A DNA stretch of 64,000 nt from BJ22 sp021298375 (GTDB taxonomy: Bacteria; Planctomycetota; Planctomycetia; Pirellulales; Pirellulaceae): the NCBI GenBank assembly GCA_046343015.1, contig JBKDOL010000121.1, forward strand, positions 1-64,000, in the 5' to 3' direction. The first letter of the stretch is position 1. Each line of letters starts with the position of its first letter. Positions 27,117-36,755 of the stretch are shown here, in pieces. A program made the translations under genes and the position numbers. Below the pieces are notes generated by a model. That model was given only the letters and a program-made list of their open reading frames with translations. It had not been told where the DNA came from and searched no databases.

Positions 27117-28223
27117 ATGGCGTCCCAACCCGCCGCCGCTACAGGTTCGTTGACACTTCCCGGACTGTCCGGCGCCGAGCAAGCGGCGGTTGATCGACGC
27201 TCCCCCTCGTATTGGGCGCAGTCCCACGCTCCAGTTCACGATGATCCGCGTTTTCCGCTCGACTTGCGGATGGAACTGGTCCGGCAATACGGCCGCTTTT
27301 CGATGGCCTACTCGACCGCGATCCAGCCTCACCTTCAATACTTTGGGGATGAACGGGGCTACATCGCCTTTCGCCAGCGCTGGGGTTTGACCTTCACGCT
27401 GGGCGACCCCGTCTGTTCAGCCGAGCGGCGTCGCGGCTTGCTTGAGGAATTCATGGGGGCTCATCGCCGTCCGGCTTTTGTCCAAGTCAGCCCCGACACG
27501 GCCCGCGACCTGAGTGAACTGGGATGTCTGGTGAATGAGGTCGGTGTCGATACACGGCTGGACTTGTCCGATTACAACTTCAAGGGCAAGGAAAAGGAAT
27601 GGCTGCGATACTCTGAAAATTGGATTCTCCGCCGCAATCATCGGATTGAAGAGGCGAGCCTGAAGGCGCATGAGTCTGAGGTCGTCGCCTTGTCTGAATC
27701 GTGGCGGGCCACCCGAAAAGTGAAAAGAAAAGAGGTCCGCTTTCTTAACCGGCCGATTGTGATTGCCGACGAGCCTGATGTGAGGCACTTTTTCCTGTTT
27801 GACGAATCAGGAGCAATGACGGCATTCGTCTTTTTCGATCCGGTATACGCAAACGGCAAGGTGATCGGATACGTCACCTGCTTCAAGCGGCGTCTCCCTG
27901 AAACCTCGCAATATGCGGAACCGGCGATCATGAAGACAGCGATCGAGCAATTCCAACGGGAGGGCTTCGCTCACGTTTGGCTTGGCCTTTCGCCCTTGGC
28001 TCAGATCGAAGATGGCGAGTTCCGTTACAACCGCCTGTTCCACCGCACATTGCGATATCTGCATGAGGCCAACTGGTTAAACAGGTATTTCTACAACTTC
28101 GTCGGCCACACTCAGTACAAAAGCCGGTTTCGGGGCGTGGAGGAAAAAACCTACTATGCCACCCCTGCCCGCTTCAACAGTTACCGCCTCCTGGCACTCG
28201 CCAGCCTCTGTGGCATCATTTAG
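27117..28223 (+). CDS. DUF2156 protein (phosphatidylglycerol lysyltransferase C-terminal-like)
   Basis: A 368-residue soluble protein resembling the C-terminal catalytic part of aminoacyl-phosphatidylglycerol synthases (tandem GNAT folds). Supporting segments are YSTAIQPHLQYFG, WGLTFTLGDPVCS, AFVFFDPVYANG and the C-terminal YNFVGHTQYKSRF. It lacks the membrane helices of full MprF, so a lipid-aminoacylation role is not assured. AAGGAAGG (27099-27106) lies ten bases before the ATG. It is convergent with the giant gene downstream. Confidence 0.75.
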   Translation: MASQPAAATGSLTLPGLSGAEQAAVDRRSPSYWAQSHAPVHDDPRFPLDLRMELVRQYGRFSMAYSTAIQPHLQYFGDERGYIAFRQRWGLTFTLGDPVCSAERRRGLLEEFMGAHRRPAFVQVSPDTARDLSELGCLVNEVGVDTRLDLSDYNFKGKEKEWLRYSENWILRRNHRIEEASLKAHESEVVALSESWRATRKVKRKEVRFLNRPIVIADEPDVRHFFLFDESGAMTAFVFFDPVYANGKVIGYVTCFKRRLPETSQYAEPAIMKTAIEQFQREGFAHVWLGLSPLAQIEDGEFRYNRLFHRTLRYLHEANWLNRYFYNFVGHTQYKSRFRGVEEKTYYATPARFNSYRLLALASLCGII

Positions 28224-28320
28224 CGAACCGAAGTGAGCGCGCGGGACTTGCGAGCAGGAGACGTTTCGAGCATTCCAGCCCCGAGCTTTTCTTTTTTAAC
28301 TCCGCATCCCGGGATTTTGT

Positions 28321-31300
28321 TTACTCCCTCGGCATGCCGACTGTGCGGATCAGCGTTCCCTGATCGGGGCTAAGCACTAAAACTGCGAGCTTCTCTACCC
28401 TGTCCAAAGCCACATTGCTTTGGGTCAAATAGTCAAATCGGCCCCGCAAGTCGGTGTAACCATCTTTGACAAAAACGACTGAACCGTCGGAGCGTTGACC
28501 GTAAACCTTGACGTATGTCTGCGGAAGGAATGCGCCCGTCTGGCGGTTGCTCACCTGCAGGTCGCCAAAGGCCTCACGGAATTGGACATTCAGGTTATTG
28601 GCATAAATCGCCTCGCTCTGGGCCTGCTCGCGCGATCGCAGTTCAACCAGCACGTTTCGGTTGCGGAACGCCTCGGGCAACTCCACGATCTGCTTGCCCG
28701 ACTTTGCTTCCAACTTGACTGGCTGGGAAACATTCGGCCGAATCATCGCAAAGCCATCATCAGCTCCCGCCGCAAACGGCTTCCGACTGAACGAGAGCTC
28801 GACGTCCATGGCATAAAGATTCAGAGTTAACTGTTCGAGATTCCGATACTCCAGTTCCAGCCTGCCGTTGGCCACTTTGAACTGAAAACTTTCGGCTTGA
28901 TTTGCCGCAGCAGCTTGTACTTGAGCGGGATCATCCGGGTTCACGACTGCCGCCACACCGCCTCGGACCTCGGCGATCTGTTCCCGGATTGTCCCAAACC
29001 GCTGTTGCCAGTGCTCGACGGGATATTCCCGATACTTTTCCGCGATCAAACTCGCTGCATCGACCTGCCCGGTCAGCAGATGGAGGTAGGCCTGGCAGTA
29101 GTCGTACTGCAGCCGCGCGTTGATTTCACCGGGCTGGACCTGAGCAAAACGCTGTAGCGCCTCCTCCCAGCGATCCTGCAGCAACAGGTAATAGACGAGG
29201 GCCAACTGGTCTTCGCTGGACAGGCGAGACCGGTAACTCAGATTTTTGAGCAAGCGATGATATTGGCGGTAGATGCTCGGATTGAGAATCTCGCGGCGAT
29301 TGCCCACCGCATGGGCTCGGCTGTGCACCAGCGGCCAATACTCGCGATGTTCGTACCAGCCTCGCTCCTGGGGCTCCAGCCGAACCAGGTCCGACTCGAG
29401 GAAAGCTCCGCACTGTTTCAGCAGGGGCTCGGACTGCCCGAGGTACTCGCGTAGTTCACGAGGCTCGTTGTGGCGCAAGGCGTAGGACCAGAGGACCGAG
29501 TCAAAAGACTGCCGCTCGCGAAGCAGCCCGGTAACTTGGCGGAAGTAAGCCGCATCGCGCATGCGAAAGGCAATTTCCGCCAGATTAATTTCCTGCAGGT
29601 TGGCTTGCTTAAGATAGGCCAAGACCTCATCTGGCGTTCCGTTCTGGGAAACGTAGTCCCACGATCGTGCGTCGCCCTGTGCGGGCTCGTCGATCACGTC
29701 AAAATCAAATGGCTGAGCCGCCGCGAGTAACTCATCGCCCGCAGCTACCTGGGCTGGAAAATGCTGGAACTTGCCGGCGACAGGAAAGTAGAAATAGTAT
29801 TCGAAATTCTGCGAGCTGAAGGCGTTCAACTGCAAGGGCATGGTCCGGGTTTCCTGCGAGCCGCTGGTGGCGATCGCTCCCTCGGGAATCTGATAAACCA
29901 ACTGGACCACGCGCGGCGTCGAAGTCGGGTTGGTGATCACGATTTGGGCGCCGAACAACTGCTGAACGGGGAACTTTTCGGTCAGGAAGCGGTCGTACTG
30001 CAGGCCGCCTTCGAGGCGGTAGCGATTGTTCTTCTGAAAAAAGTTCTCGCTCACCAGCAGCGGATTCCCCTGCTCTCCCTTGCGGGCCGGGCGAATCTGC
30101 TGATGAAACATGATTCCCGGACCAGCCAGCTTCCAGCGCACTCCGCTTTCCTTGTATTCCACTTCGTGTTCGGGCGCTGCAAACGGCAAGTCGATCAAGG
30201 CGAGTGCGAGGATGGTCGCCGATCGAGCCTGTTCGACCCGCGAATTGCCAAAGATCAGCAACTGTGGAAAGTTGGGGCTGATAAAGGGAGCCGCAGGATC
30301 AGCAAGCAGCCAGTCCATCCAGAAGTCATTCAACGGCAACAGTTCCCGGGACTGCAGGCCATTCGGATTGAGTCGATAGTAATTGCTTTCGACCCATTCT
30401 TCGGTCGGGCGAATGCGTTCGTAGAGTCGGGAAGCGGGCTCGCTGAAGGCCGGAGCATCGCCAAAAAACTTCTCTCGGAAACGCCCTCCCCTGTCTGCTG
30501 GCAGATTGGCGGAATCATTCTTCTTTTCTTTACTCCGCTCATCTTTCGAGGACCCGGGTTTGGAATCGAGCTCAGCGAGCGCCTCACCAGCGGCCGCGTC
30601 CCTTACTCCGTAGATTTCCTTGGCTAATTTGTCAGCTGTATCCCCATCCTGGACGCGGGCGAGGACTTTCCCAGCGGCCTCAGGCTTCGCAGCCGCTGGC
30701 GGCGCGCCCGGAGCTTGGGCAGCGAAGCCTCCAGAACCTCCTCCGCCGCCCCCGACGCCACCAAGAATTTGCGGAGGGTTGAGATTGGCGGGGTCTGCCC
30801 CTGCGAAATTCTGTGCGGCCCCAAGTCGACGTTCCGAACGACGCAACTCCTCGACTCGGTTGATGGCCTCGCGGCTGAGTCCGAGGGGATTGCCCAACAA
30901 AGCGGCGTCAAACAGTCGATCGAGTGCGGCCCGATCGGGCGGCGCAACCGCACGCTGGTCCTGCATTCGCCGCAAGATCGCCTCGCGCGAGCCTGGCAAT
31001 CGGCGGGCAAGCAAGACCTGCTCAAAGGCATTCAGGCGGGCAAATCGCCAGGGCTCGAGGTAGCTTTCCAGCGGTTCCTCCAGCAACCAGCGATCGACAA
31101 AGGTCTTTTCCAGCTTGTTTTCCAGAAGAGGGCGAACCTGAAGCCGAAAAAACCCCGGGTCCCGATGCCAGAGGAAGAGGTGCAATTCATGGCAGGCATG
31201 ACGGGAATAGAGCGATTTCTTTTCGGCCTCCGGCAGCTGATCCCAGCGCGTCAGAAAACGAAGTTCCTCGGTAGTCTCCCCAGCCAAGGCGGAGAGCAGA

Positions 31301-34300
31301 TTGTAGACATCTCCGAGGTCGTCGTAGAGGCTGTAATTGGCCGTCAAGAGGTCGCCCACTTCGAACTGCTCACCCTGCTTGAGGGGCGTGATTGCCCGCT
31401 GGAGCGAGAGTTGCTGCCGTGGGTCGAAGGCCTTGACCATCCTCAAGTCCCGAATCTGAGCGGCTTTCGCCGGCAAAACGATCGTTCGTTCAATTGTCTG
31501 AAACAAATCGGCAACAACGACAATCAAGTGATGTTTCTCGCCAAGTTTCTCTCGAGGGATCGCGATTCGTCCTTCGGCATCAGGCTGCAAATTGGCCAAG
31601 ACCGTCGTGCCCGCCAAGAGGAAGTCGAGGTTCGCATAGTCCACTGATTCGAGGCTGCCGGCAGCTTGTCCGGCCTGCCGCAATTCAGCCCCGGGGGCGG
31701 ATTCGGCTGCATTTCCAAAGGCGCCTCCCTCGGAGAGAAGTCGCTCCCGATTGTCAGTCGGGCCCAGGGACCATGGGTTTAAAAGCAACGAGGGACGAGC
31801 CAGCTGCAGGCCCGGGAACTTACGAGCCAATTGCCGCATCAGGATGTACTGATACTCCTCACCCAACTCGCGTCCGGCGAGGTAGGCATTGCCCCGGTTG
31901 GGATGCAAATAGACGGCTGGCTCCAAGTCGCGCGCCCGCCCCAGCTCGCTGCCTGCCGGGAACCGCGGCACGAATCGCGATGCAAACAGATGCACCCGAG
32001 TTGTTGGACTGAAGCTGGCCAGCCGCATTTCGATTGCCTGTTCATTTATGTTCAAGTCCGAGATCCGCAGCGCGGTCTGGTCGCGAACCTCGAGTGACCG
32101 CTGCCGCCCGCGGAGTACACCGGCGACTTCCTCACCCGCGGTAACCCTGACCGCGATTCGCTCTCCCGTCGGCTTAAAGACCAGCAGATAGTCTCCGGCT
32201 GGCAATCCGGTTATCGACAACACTTCATTTGCCAAGTTCAGATCAGCCTTGCGATCGGCGACAATCAACCCGCCCCGCACCTCAAAGAAGGCTAGCTCAG
32301 ACATTCCCTTAACGGTGGTCGGGACCAGCACCTGCAGCGGCTGGTTCGCCAAGCCATGCAGGTTGCGAGGCGTTGATTGAAAATTGAGTCGATTCAAATC
32401 CCAACGACGCGTCGTTCCCCCACTGATGGTCGCGTGCAGCCACTCCACTCCCTCGAGTGCCCCAAGCTCAATCACGCCATCGGGATTTGACTGCACGGTG
32501 GCGTTAACAGACTGGGTAAACAGCCGGTGCTTGAGCTCCAATTGCACCGCTACGCGACTGCGAGTTTCACCGCTCAGGCCGCGAACTTCCAGAAACGCCA
32601 GCGCCCCGCTGCGGAGCAGATGCACATCCGCAATCTCGTCGGAGCGATCGATCTGGTTGACGGCAACTGCGCGAGTCAGCTTGAGGGCCTGATCTTCATT
32701 TCGGCTCTGAACCCGGACTTTGGCAGTCAGCTCCAAGACCAAACTGGCCAGCCGCGGAGGTACCTGCAGCTCGCAACTCGTCTCGCCCCGCTCGTCGAGC
32801 TTGAGATTTTCAAAGGTCTGCGTGCTGACTTGACCATCCTGATTGGTGGTCGTCGCTTTGAGCTGGACTTGCTCCAGCCGCTGACCAATCGGGATGGGAG
32901 CGCCGGCAACCCGCAGGCTGGGACGAATCAGAATCAATGCCGGCCGCAATTTGATGAGACTTTCCCGATCGACATGAATTCCTCCGCCGAGCTCGTATTC
33001 CTCGGCGCGATGCTCCAGCGCTGCCAAGCTGGAGAAATCTCCATCGCGAAGAAGCACTTGCTGCGGGCCGGGCTGAGTGGAAAAGGGAATCCGAATCCGC
33101 CCCTCGGCATCTGCCTGGAATCGACGCCCCTCAAGCCAGACGTCGGCTTTCCGACAGACGGCTCCGGTTTCATCGAGCACAGTCAATTCGTGACCCTCGG
33201 GACGAATCTGCTGGACAAACGTCAACTCTCCCTTTCTCACCAGGGCGCGGCTGCTGGTTCCAGCTCCTATAAAGTCGATCACGTACACCCCCCGGTGATC
33301 GAGTTGGGGAAAGGTGAATTCACGCGGGACGCGTTGGGCTGGGGGTTCGTCGTATTCGAACGCCAACTCCCAGTTGGGGACCAAGCCATCCAGGTTCAAG
33401 TCTGTGCCGATTTCCCGGAGGTTGTTGCGGTAAAAATTCTCGGTGTTGACCTCGTAGATTTTCACCAACAGACGCGGGACGTTTTTAAGATCCAGCCGCA
33501 GCGCGACCAGTTCGTCGACCGCCACTCGCTCTGGATTGCCTGGCGAAAACGCAATTTCAACCCGTTCCAGCAATGCCTTGTACTCCTCGGGAGAAAGGAC
33601 CGCCGCCCAGCGATTCGGATCGCCGCGTCCGCTGAGAATCCGGGCAATCGCATACTCGCGTTGCAAAAACCGCTCTTCAAAGTAGGCCGCAAAGGCCTCG
33701 GGACCATCTTCCTCCGCAAGGAGGTGACCCAAGTAGTCGCGAATCAGGGGAAGTTCATCAAAAATCGGCACTCGGCGGGTGAGCGGGCGGAAGTCAGCTG
33801 ACAAATCAACCAGCTGTCCGCCATCGTTGAGTTTCTCCCACAACAGCGAATTGACGTGCCCCTGACGGCGGGGCAACTTCAAGTACTCGAGAAAACCTGC
33901 GCGATCATATACGCCGCGGTCCCGCTGCAGTTCAAGCAACCGATAGAGGACGGCCGCCTTGAGCGAATTCAGCCCCGGGGAGAGCCCCTGCACAAAGGCA
34001 TGAAGTCGCTGCTGATACAACAACTCCTCATCCGGTTGAGCGTCGAGATTGACATCCTCGCCCGGCAACAGTTTGCGACAGTACAGCTGGATAAACCCTA
34101 ACTCATTTCGCAACTGCGGCAAGGATTCCGCAAGCCGATCGAGTTGCTGCAGCGTCAGCTGCTGGTGGATCGGCAAACTGCCAAAGGCCGGTCGATCGGG
34201 TTGACGGAGATCGTCTTCAAGCAACTCCAGCAACCGGGGAAAATCGGGATACTCAATCCGCGCCAACAGGTTTCGGCGCTTTACCCGATCAAGCTGCTCG

Positions 34301-34833
34301 AACTGCCCGGCAATCAATTCCAACCCGCCGGACTCCAGCCCACCCGTCTCGGGATGCTCCCGCAATGCCCGCTCCAGCAATCGCTGGGGAGAGATCAGGT
34401 CAGGGTCCAGCTTGGTGGGCAGTTGTTGCTCCGCAGGAGGAATTCGCCGCTGGTGCTCAAACTGCAAACCGAGAGTCTGAACGATGAAATCGAGACTGGC
34501 TCGAGGTTGCGTGGGATACCGCAGCAAGACCTGACGGAGTTGCAGCTCGCGAACCCGTTCAGTGACGCCATGCTTTTCAATCCACTGTTTCAGCCACTCA
34601 TCAACCGGTCCGTACTGCTCCCTCAATTGCTGGTCGAGAGCATGGTAGTAAAAATAGTCTTCCGTGCCGGGCACGAGCTTCTGCAGGGCAGCCTGACGAT
34701 CGGAATTGAGTACGAAATCCTCAACAAATTCGATCTGCTGGGATGAGGTGATTGCCGAAAGCGAGAGGCTCAACAGAATCGCCAGCCCAATCCTCCGCTT
34801 CCAATTTGCACTGATTGGCTGAAGCACGAGCAT
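28321..34833 (-). CDS. Giant secreted protein, alpha-2-macroglobulin-like architecture
   Basis: A 2170-residue protein with an N-terminal signal peptide or anchor (residues about 13-32) and no other clear membrane helix. The first 400 residues look helical. A middle part of repeated beta-rich modules follows, in the style of macroglobulin MG domains (for example LRLDLKNVPRLLVKIYEVN and VYVIDFIGAGTSSRALV). Next comes a Gly-rich hinge (GGVGGGGGGSGGF), a helical region and a C-terminal beta module. No thioester motif (CxEQ) was found and Cys are few. ATG 34833 is preceded by GAGAGGG. The calling is tentative; envelope surveillance or structural roles are both possible. It stands alone between a convergent and a divergent gene. 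Confidence 0.65.
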   Translation of the reverse strand: MLVLQPISANWKRRIGLAILLSLSLSAITSSQQIEFVEDFVLNSDRQAALQKLVPGTEDYFYYHALDQQLREQYGPVDEWLKQWIEKHGVTERVRELQLRQVLLRYPTQPRASLDFIVQTLGLQFEHQRRIPPAEQQLPTKLDPDLISPQRLLERALREHPETGGLESGGLELIAGQFEQLDRVKRRNLLARIEYPDFPRLLELLEDDLRQPDRPAFGSLPIHQQLTLQQLDRLAESLPQLRNELGFIQLYCRKLLPGEDVNLDAQPDEELLYQQRLHAFVQGLSPGLNSLKAAVLYRLLELQRDRGVYDRAGFLEYLKLPRRQGHVNSLLWEKLNDGGQLVDLSADFRPLTRRVPIFDELPLIRDYLGHLLAEEDGPEAFAAYFEERFLQREYAIARILSGRGDPNRWAAVLSPEEYKALLERVEIAFSPGNPERVAVDELVALRLDLKNVPRLLVKIYEVNTENFYRNNLREIGTDLNLDGLVPNWELAFEYDEPPAQRVPREFTFPQLDHRGVYVIDFIGAGTSSRALVRKGELTFVQQIRPEGHELTVLDETGAVCRKADVWLEGRRFQADAEGRIRIPFSTQPGPQQVLLRDGDFSSLAALEHRAEEYELGGGIHVDRESLIKLRPALILIRPSLRVAGAPIPIGQRLEQVQLKATTTNQDGQVSTQTFENLKLDERGETSCELQVPPRLASLVLELTAKVRVQSRNEDQALKLTRAVAVNQIDRSDEIADVHLLRSGALAFLEVRGLSGETRSRVAVQLELKHRLFTQSVNATVQSNPDGVIELGALEGVEWLHATISGGTTRRWDLNRLNFQSTPRNLHGLANQPLQVLVPTTVKGMSELAFFEVRGGLIVADRKADLNLANEVLSITGLPAGDYLLVFKPTGERIAVRVTAGEEVAGVLRGRQRSLEVRDQTALRISDLNINEQAIEMRLASFSPTTRVHLFASRFVPRFPAGSELGRARDLEPAVYLHPNRGNAYLAGRELGEEYQYILMRQLARKFPGLQLARPSLLLNPWSLGPTDNRERLLSEGGAFGNAAESAPGAELRQAGQAAGSLESVDYANLDFLLAGTTVLANLQPDAEGRIAIPREKLGEKHHLIVVVADLFQTIERTIVLPAKAAQIRDLRMVKAFDPRQQLSLQRAITPLKQGEQFEVGDLLTANYSLYDDLGDVYNLLSALAGETTEELRFLTRWDQLPEAEKKSLYSRHACHELHLFLWHRDPGFFRLQVRPLLENKLEKTFVDRWLLEEPLESYLEPWRFARLNAFEQVLLARRLPGSREAILRRMQDQRAVAPPDRAALDRLFDAALLGNPLGLSREAINRVEELRRSERRLGAAQNFAGADPANLNPPQILGGVGGGGGGSGGFAAQAPGAPPAAAKPEAAGKVLARVQDGDTADKLAKEIYGVRDAAAGEALAELDSKPGSSKDERSKEKKNDSANLPADRGGRFREKFFGDAPAFSEPASRLYERIRPTEEWVESNYYRLNPNGLQSRELLPLNDFWMDWLLADPAAPFISPNFPQLLIFGNSRVEQARSATILALALIDLPFAAPEHEVEYKESGVRWKLAGPGIMFHQQIRPARKGEQGNPLLVSENFFQKNNRYRLEGGLQYDRFLTEKFPVQQLFGAQIVITNPTSTPRVVQLVYQIPEGAIATSGSQETRTMPLQLNAFSSQNFEYYFYFPVAGKFQHFPAQVAAGDELLAAAQPFDFDVIDEPAQGDARSWDYVSQNGTPDEVLAYLKQANLQEINLAEIAFRMRDAAYFRQVTGLLRERQSFDSVLWSYALRHNEPRELREYLGQSEPLLKQCGAFLESDLVRLEPQERGWYEHREYWPLVHSRAHAVGNRREILNPSIYRQYHRLLKNLSYRSRLSSEDQLALVYYLLLQDRWEEALQRFAQVQPGEINARLQYDYCQAYLHLLTGQVDAASLIAEKYREYPVEHWQQRFGTIREQIAEVRGGVAAVVNPDDPAQVQAAAANQAESFQFKVANGRLELEYRNLEQLTLNLYAMDVELSFSRKPFAAGADDGFAMIRPNVSQPVKLEAKSGKQIVELPEAFRNRNVLVELRSREQAQSEAIYANNLNVQFREAFGDLQVSNRQTGAFLPQTYVKVYGQRSDGSVVFVKDGYTDLRGRFDYLTQSNVALDRVEKLAVLVLSPDQGTLIRTVGMPRE

Positions 34834-35123
34834 ATCCCTCTCTCCTCGATTGAATCTGGTAATCTGGCGATGGCAAGTCGACAATCTGAGTGCCTGGACG
34901 GATGCCGACAATCAGTACGGAATAGACGCAACGCCTTCTCGTCTGGTTCCCTTTATGATGGCCAGACTCACGGGAATTTGCGAGTATTTTCGGTATCAAG
35001 CAATGAAATCGCCGCTCTGACCGGGCCTGGCGCCCCAGTTTCGTGGTGTGCCAAATGAGCTAGACTTTGCTGCCAGCGGGCCGCAGTTGAAAGCCAGCTG
35101 GGAGCTGCCATTGGGGAGGCGAG

Positions 35124-35603
35124 ATGTTACCGCGATACACGAATTCCGAAGCGACTTCGATTCACGGCTGGAATGATCTCAGTGACAGCACTCCTGTGAT
35201 TGTCGCCCTGGCAGCCCTCTCCGCGCGAGCTTGGGTCGAAAAGCAGCCTGCGGGGGAGCCGCCTCTCCTCAGCCGCGAGGCTCAGGTTTTACTGGCCGCA
35301 GCTCGCGAGCGGGGTATCTTCGAACTGCGAACCCTGCCGACAGAGTTTGACTCCAGCGATCGGCTCCTGGCAGTCAGTGTGGAATTGCCAGGTCAACGAA
35401 AACTGGTCTTTAAGCAATCGGGCAACCCGCGCCAGACGCTGCGATTCCTCGACGCATTCAGGGAGCTGTGCCAACAGGGATTGGCACTGCATCAATTGCA
35501 AAAAGAATTCTCACTGACGTCTCGGGGATTTGCCGCAGCTGATCAACTCGCTGCGGAGGATTTCACCGCTGACCTGAGCTTTGCCCGCGAACTCGATTTA
35601 TGA
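35124..35603 (+). CDS. Hypothetical protein, 159 residues
   Basis: Not recognised. The gene has a good binding site (GGGGAGGCGAG just before ATG 35124) and gives a soluble, Leu/Ala/Glu-rich protein without a signal peptide. A helical N-terminal part (VIVALAALSARAWVEK) and a central beta-like stretch (LLAVSVELPGQRKLVFK) are visible. It stands divergent to the giant secreted protein. No function is proposed. Confidence 0.6.
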   Translation: MLPRYTNSEATSIHGWNDLSDSTPVIVALAALSARAWVEKQPAGEPPLLSREAQVLLAAARERGIFELRTLPTEFDSSDRLLAVSVELPGQRKLVFKQSGNPRQTLRFLDAFRELCQQGLALHQLQKEFSLTSRGFAAADQLAAEDFTADLSFARELDL

Positions 35604-35929
35604 CTCGTGCTGCTCGGTACCGAATGCCTGCAAGGGTCAAGCCAAATGGCGTTCGGGCCCGAGTTGCTCAAGCTTGTTGAGAGCAAGACAGAACGCGGCT
35701 TGCTGCCTTCAATGGTCAGCCGCCTCACCAGAAGTAAGAACAGGGCAGCACCGGAGCGGAAAGAGCGGATACCGCGCAGCAGTTCGCCCTGCGCGAACGG
35801 CGCGGCTCGACGGGGACATGGTCACCCAACGAGGACATGGCCGCTCGACGGAGAGGCAAATCCCCACTCTCCCGCCGCAGCCAAAACGATACGGCATAAC
35901 GGGGGCGCGGCATGACAGGGGCGCGGCAT
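35604..35929. other. Gap downstream of hypothetical gene
   Basis: About 330 bases with no supportable gene. Two copies of GGGGCGCGGCAT (35902-35913 and 35918-35929, period 16) lie right beside the terminator of the ribosomal cluster. A looser GACATGG duplication lies near 35815-35840. Confidence 0.45.
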
Positions 35930-35963
35930 AAAAAAAGCCCTGCCCGCAAACACGGACAGGGCT
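35930..35963 (-). terminator. Intrinsic terminator of the rpoA-rplQ cluster
   Basis: On the minus strand, AGCCCTG (35963-35957) pairs with CAGGGCT (35942-35936), with an inner CCG/CGG pairing. Seven T residues (35936-35930) follow. It lies about 95 bases after the rplQ stop. Confidence 0.85.
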
Positions 35964-36056
35964 GATCGTTATTTGGTTTCACCCGAACCGCCTGTTCCCA
36001 GCCTGCCCGCGGATAACCGCAAGACTGTCTGCTGGAGGACCGGGCCCGGGATGAGC

Positions 36057-36662
36057 TTACTCGTCTGATTCGAAGGCAGGCTTTTGGCTCGCCTCAGTTT
36101 GCCGGCGGTCATAACGACCGACCAGTTCAAGGATGGCGCGAGTTCCGGCGTCACCCAATCGCGGACGAGCCAGTCGCAGGACGCGAGTGTAGCCGCCGTT
36201 GCGATCTTCCATCCGGGGAGCGATTTCGTCGAACACAATCCGAACCGCTTCGTTGTCCCGCAGGATGGCGAACAGGCGGCGGCGGGCGTTGACAACCGGA
36301 GCCATCGCGTTGGCCCACTTGTTCCATTTGTCGCTCTTCCGCCAGGCGCGCCACTCTTCCGAGTTGCGGTCGGCAGAGGTCGCGAATTGCTCGGCTGCCT
36401 TCAAGTGGGGCAGTGCCCGCTTGGCAATCGTAATGCAACGCTCGATTTGCGGGCGAGCCTCCTTGGCCTTCTGCAAGGTCGTCACGATACGGCCCTTGAA
36501 CTGAGGCGGCTTGACGGCCGTTTTTCCGTCGGCCTGAAAGAGTCCTTCGTAGAACTCGTCTTCCCGTTCAGTCAGAAACAGGGCGCAGGCCAAGTTCTTC
36601 ATCAGGGCCTTGCGGTGGGGTGAGCTGCGGCCAAGTCGGCGGCCGATTCTTCGATGTCGCAT
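36057..36662 (-). CDS. rplQ: 50S ribosomal protein L17, with central insertion
   Basis: Begins MRHRRIGRRLGRSSPHRKAL and keeps the L17 landmarks ARRRLFAILRD and GGYTRVLRLARPRLGD, ending in ELVGRYDRR. It is 201 residues against about 120-130 for most bL17. The extra length is mainly an insert of roughly 50-60 residues after the N-terminal third (around FYEGLFQADGKTAVKPP and the Trp-rich EEWRAWRKSDKWNKW) plus an acidic tail. Last gene of the rpoA cluster, followed by a strong terminator. Confidence 0.95.
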   Translation of the reverse strand: MRHRRIGRRLGRSSPHRKALMKNLACALFLTEREDEFYEGLFQADGKTAVKPPQFKGRIVTTLQKAKEARPQIERCITIAKRALPHLKAAEQFATSADRNSEEWRAWRKSDKWNKWANAMAPVVNARRRLFAILRDNEAVRIVFDEIAPRMEDRNGGYTRVLRLARPRLGDAGTRAILELVGRYDRRQTEASQKPAFESDE

Positions 36663-36755
36663 GGTTCGTACGCTGAATTAACGGTTTCGGTAAAAGTGCG
36701 TTTTAATCACAAACAGTATTGGATGGCACAGCCGGCGGGCTGGCCAAGATTGGGA

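Noticed and set aside
32527..33801. 424-codon plus-strand frame inside the giant secreted gene
   Set aside because: Lies wholly antisense to a 2170-residue frame with signal peptide and binding site. High GC makes long antisense frames common.
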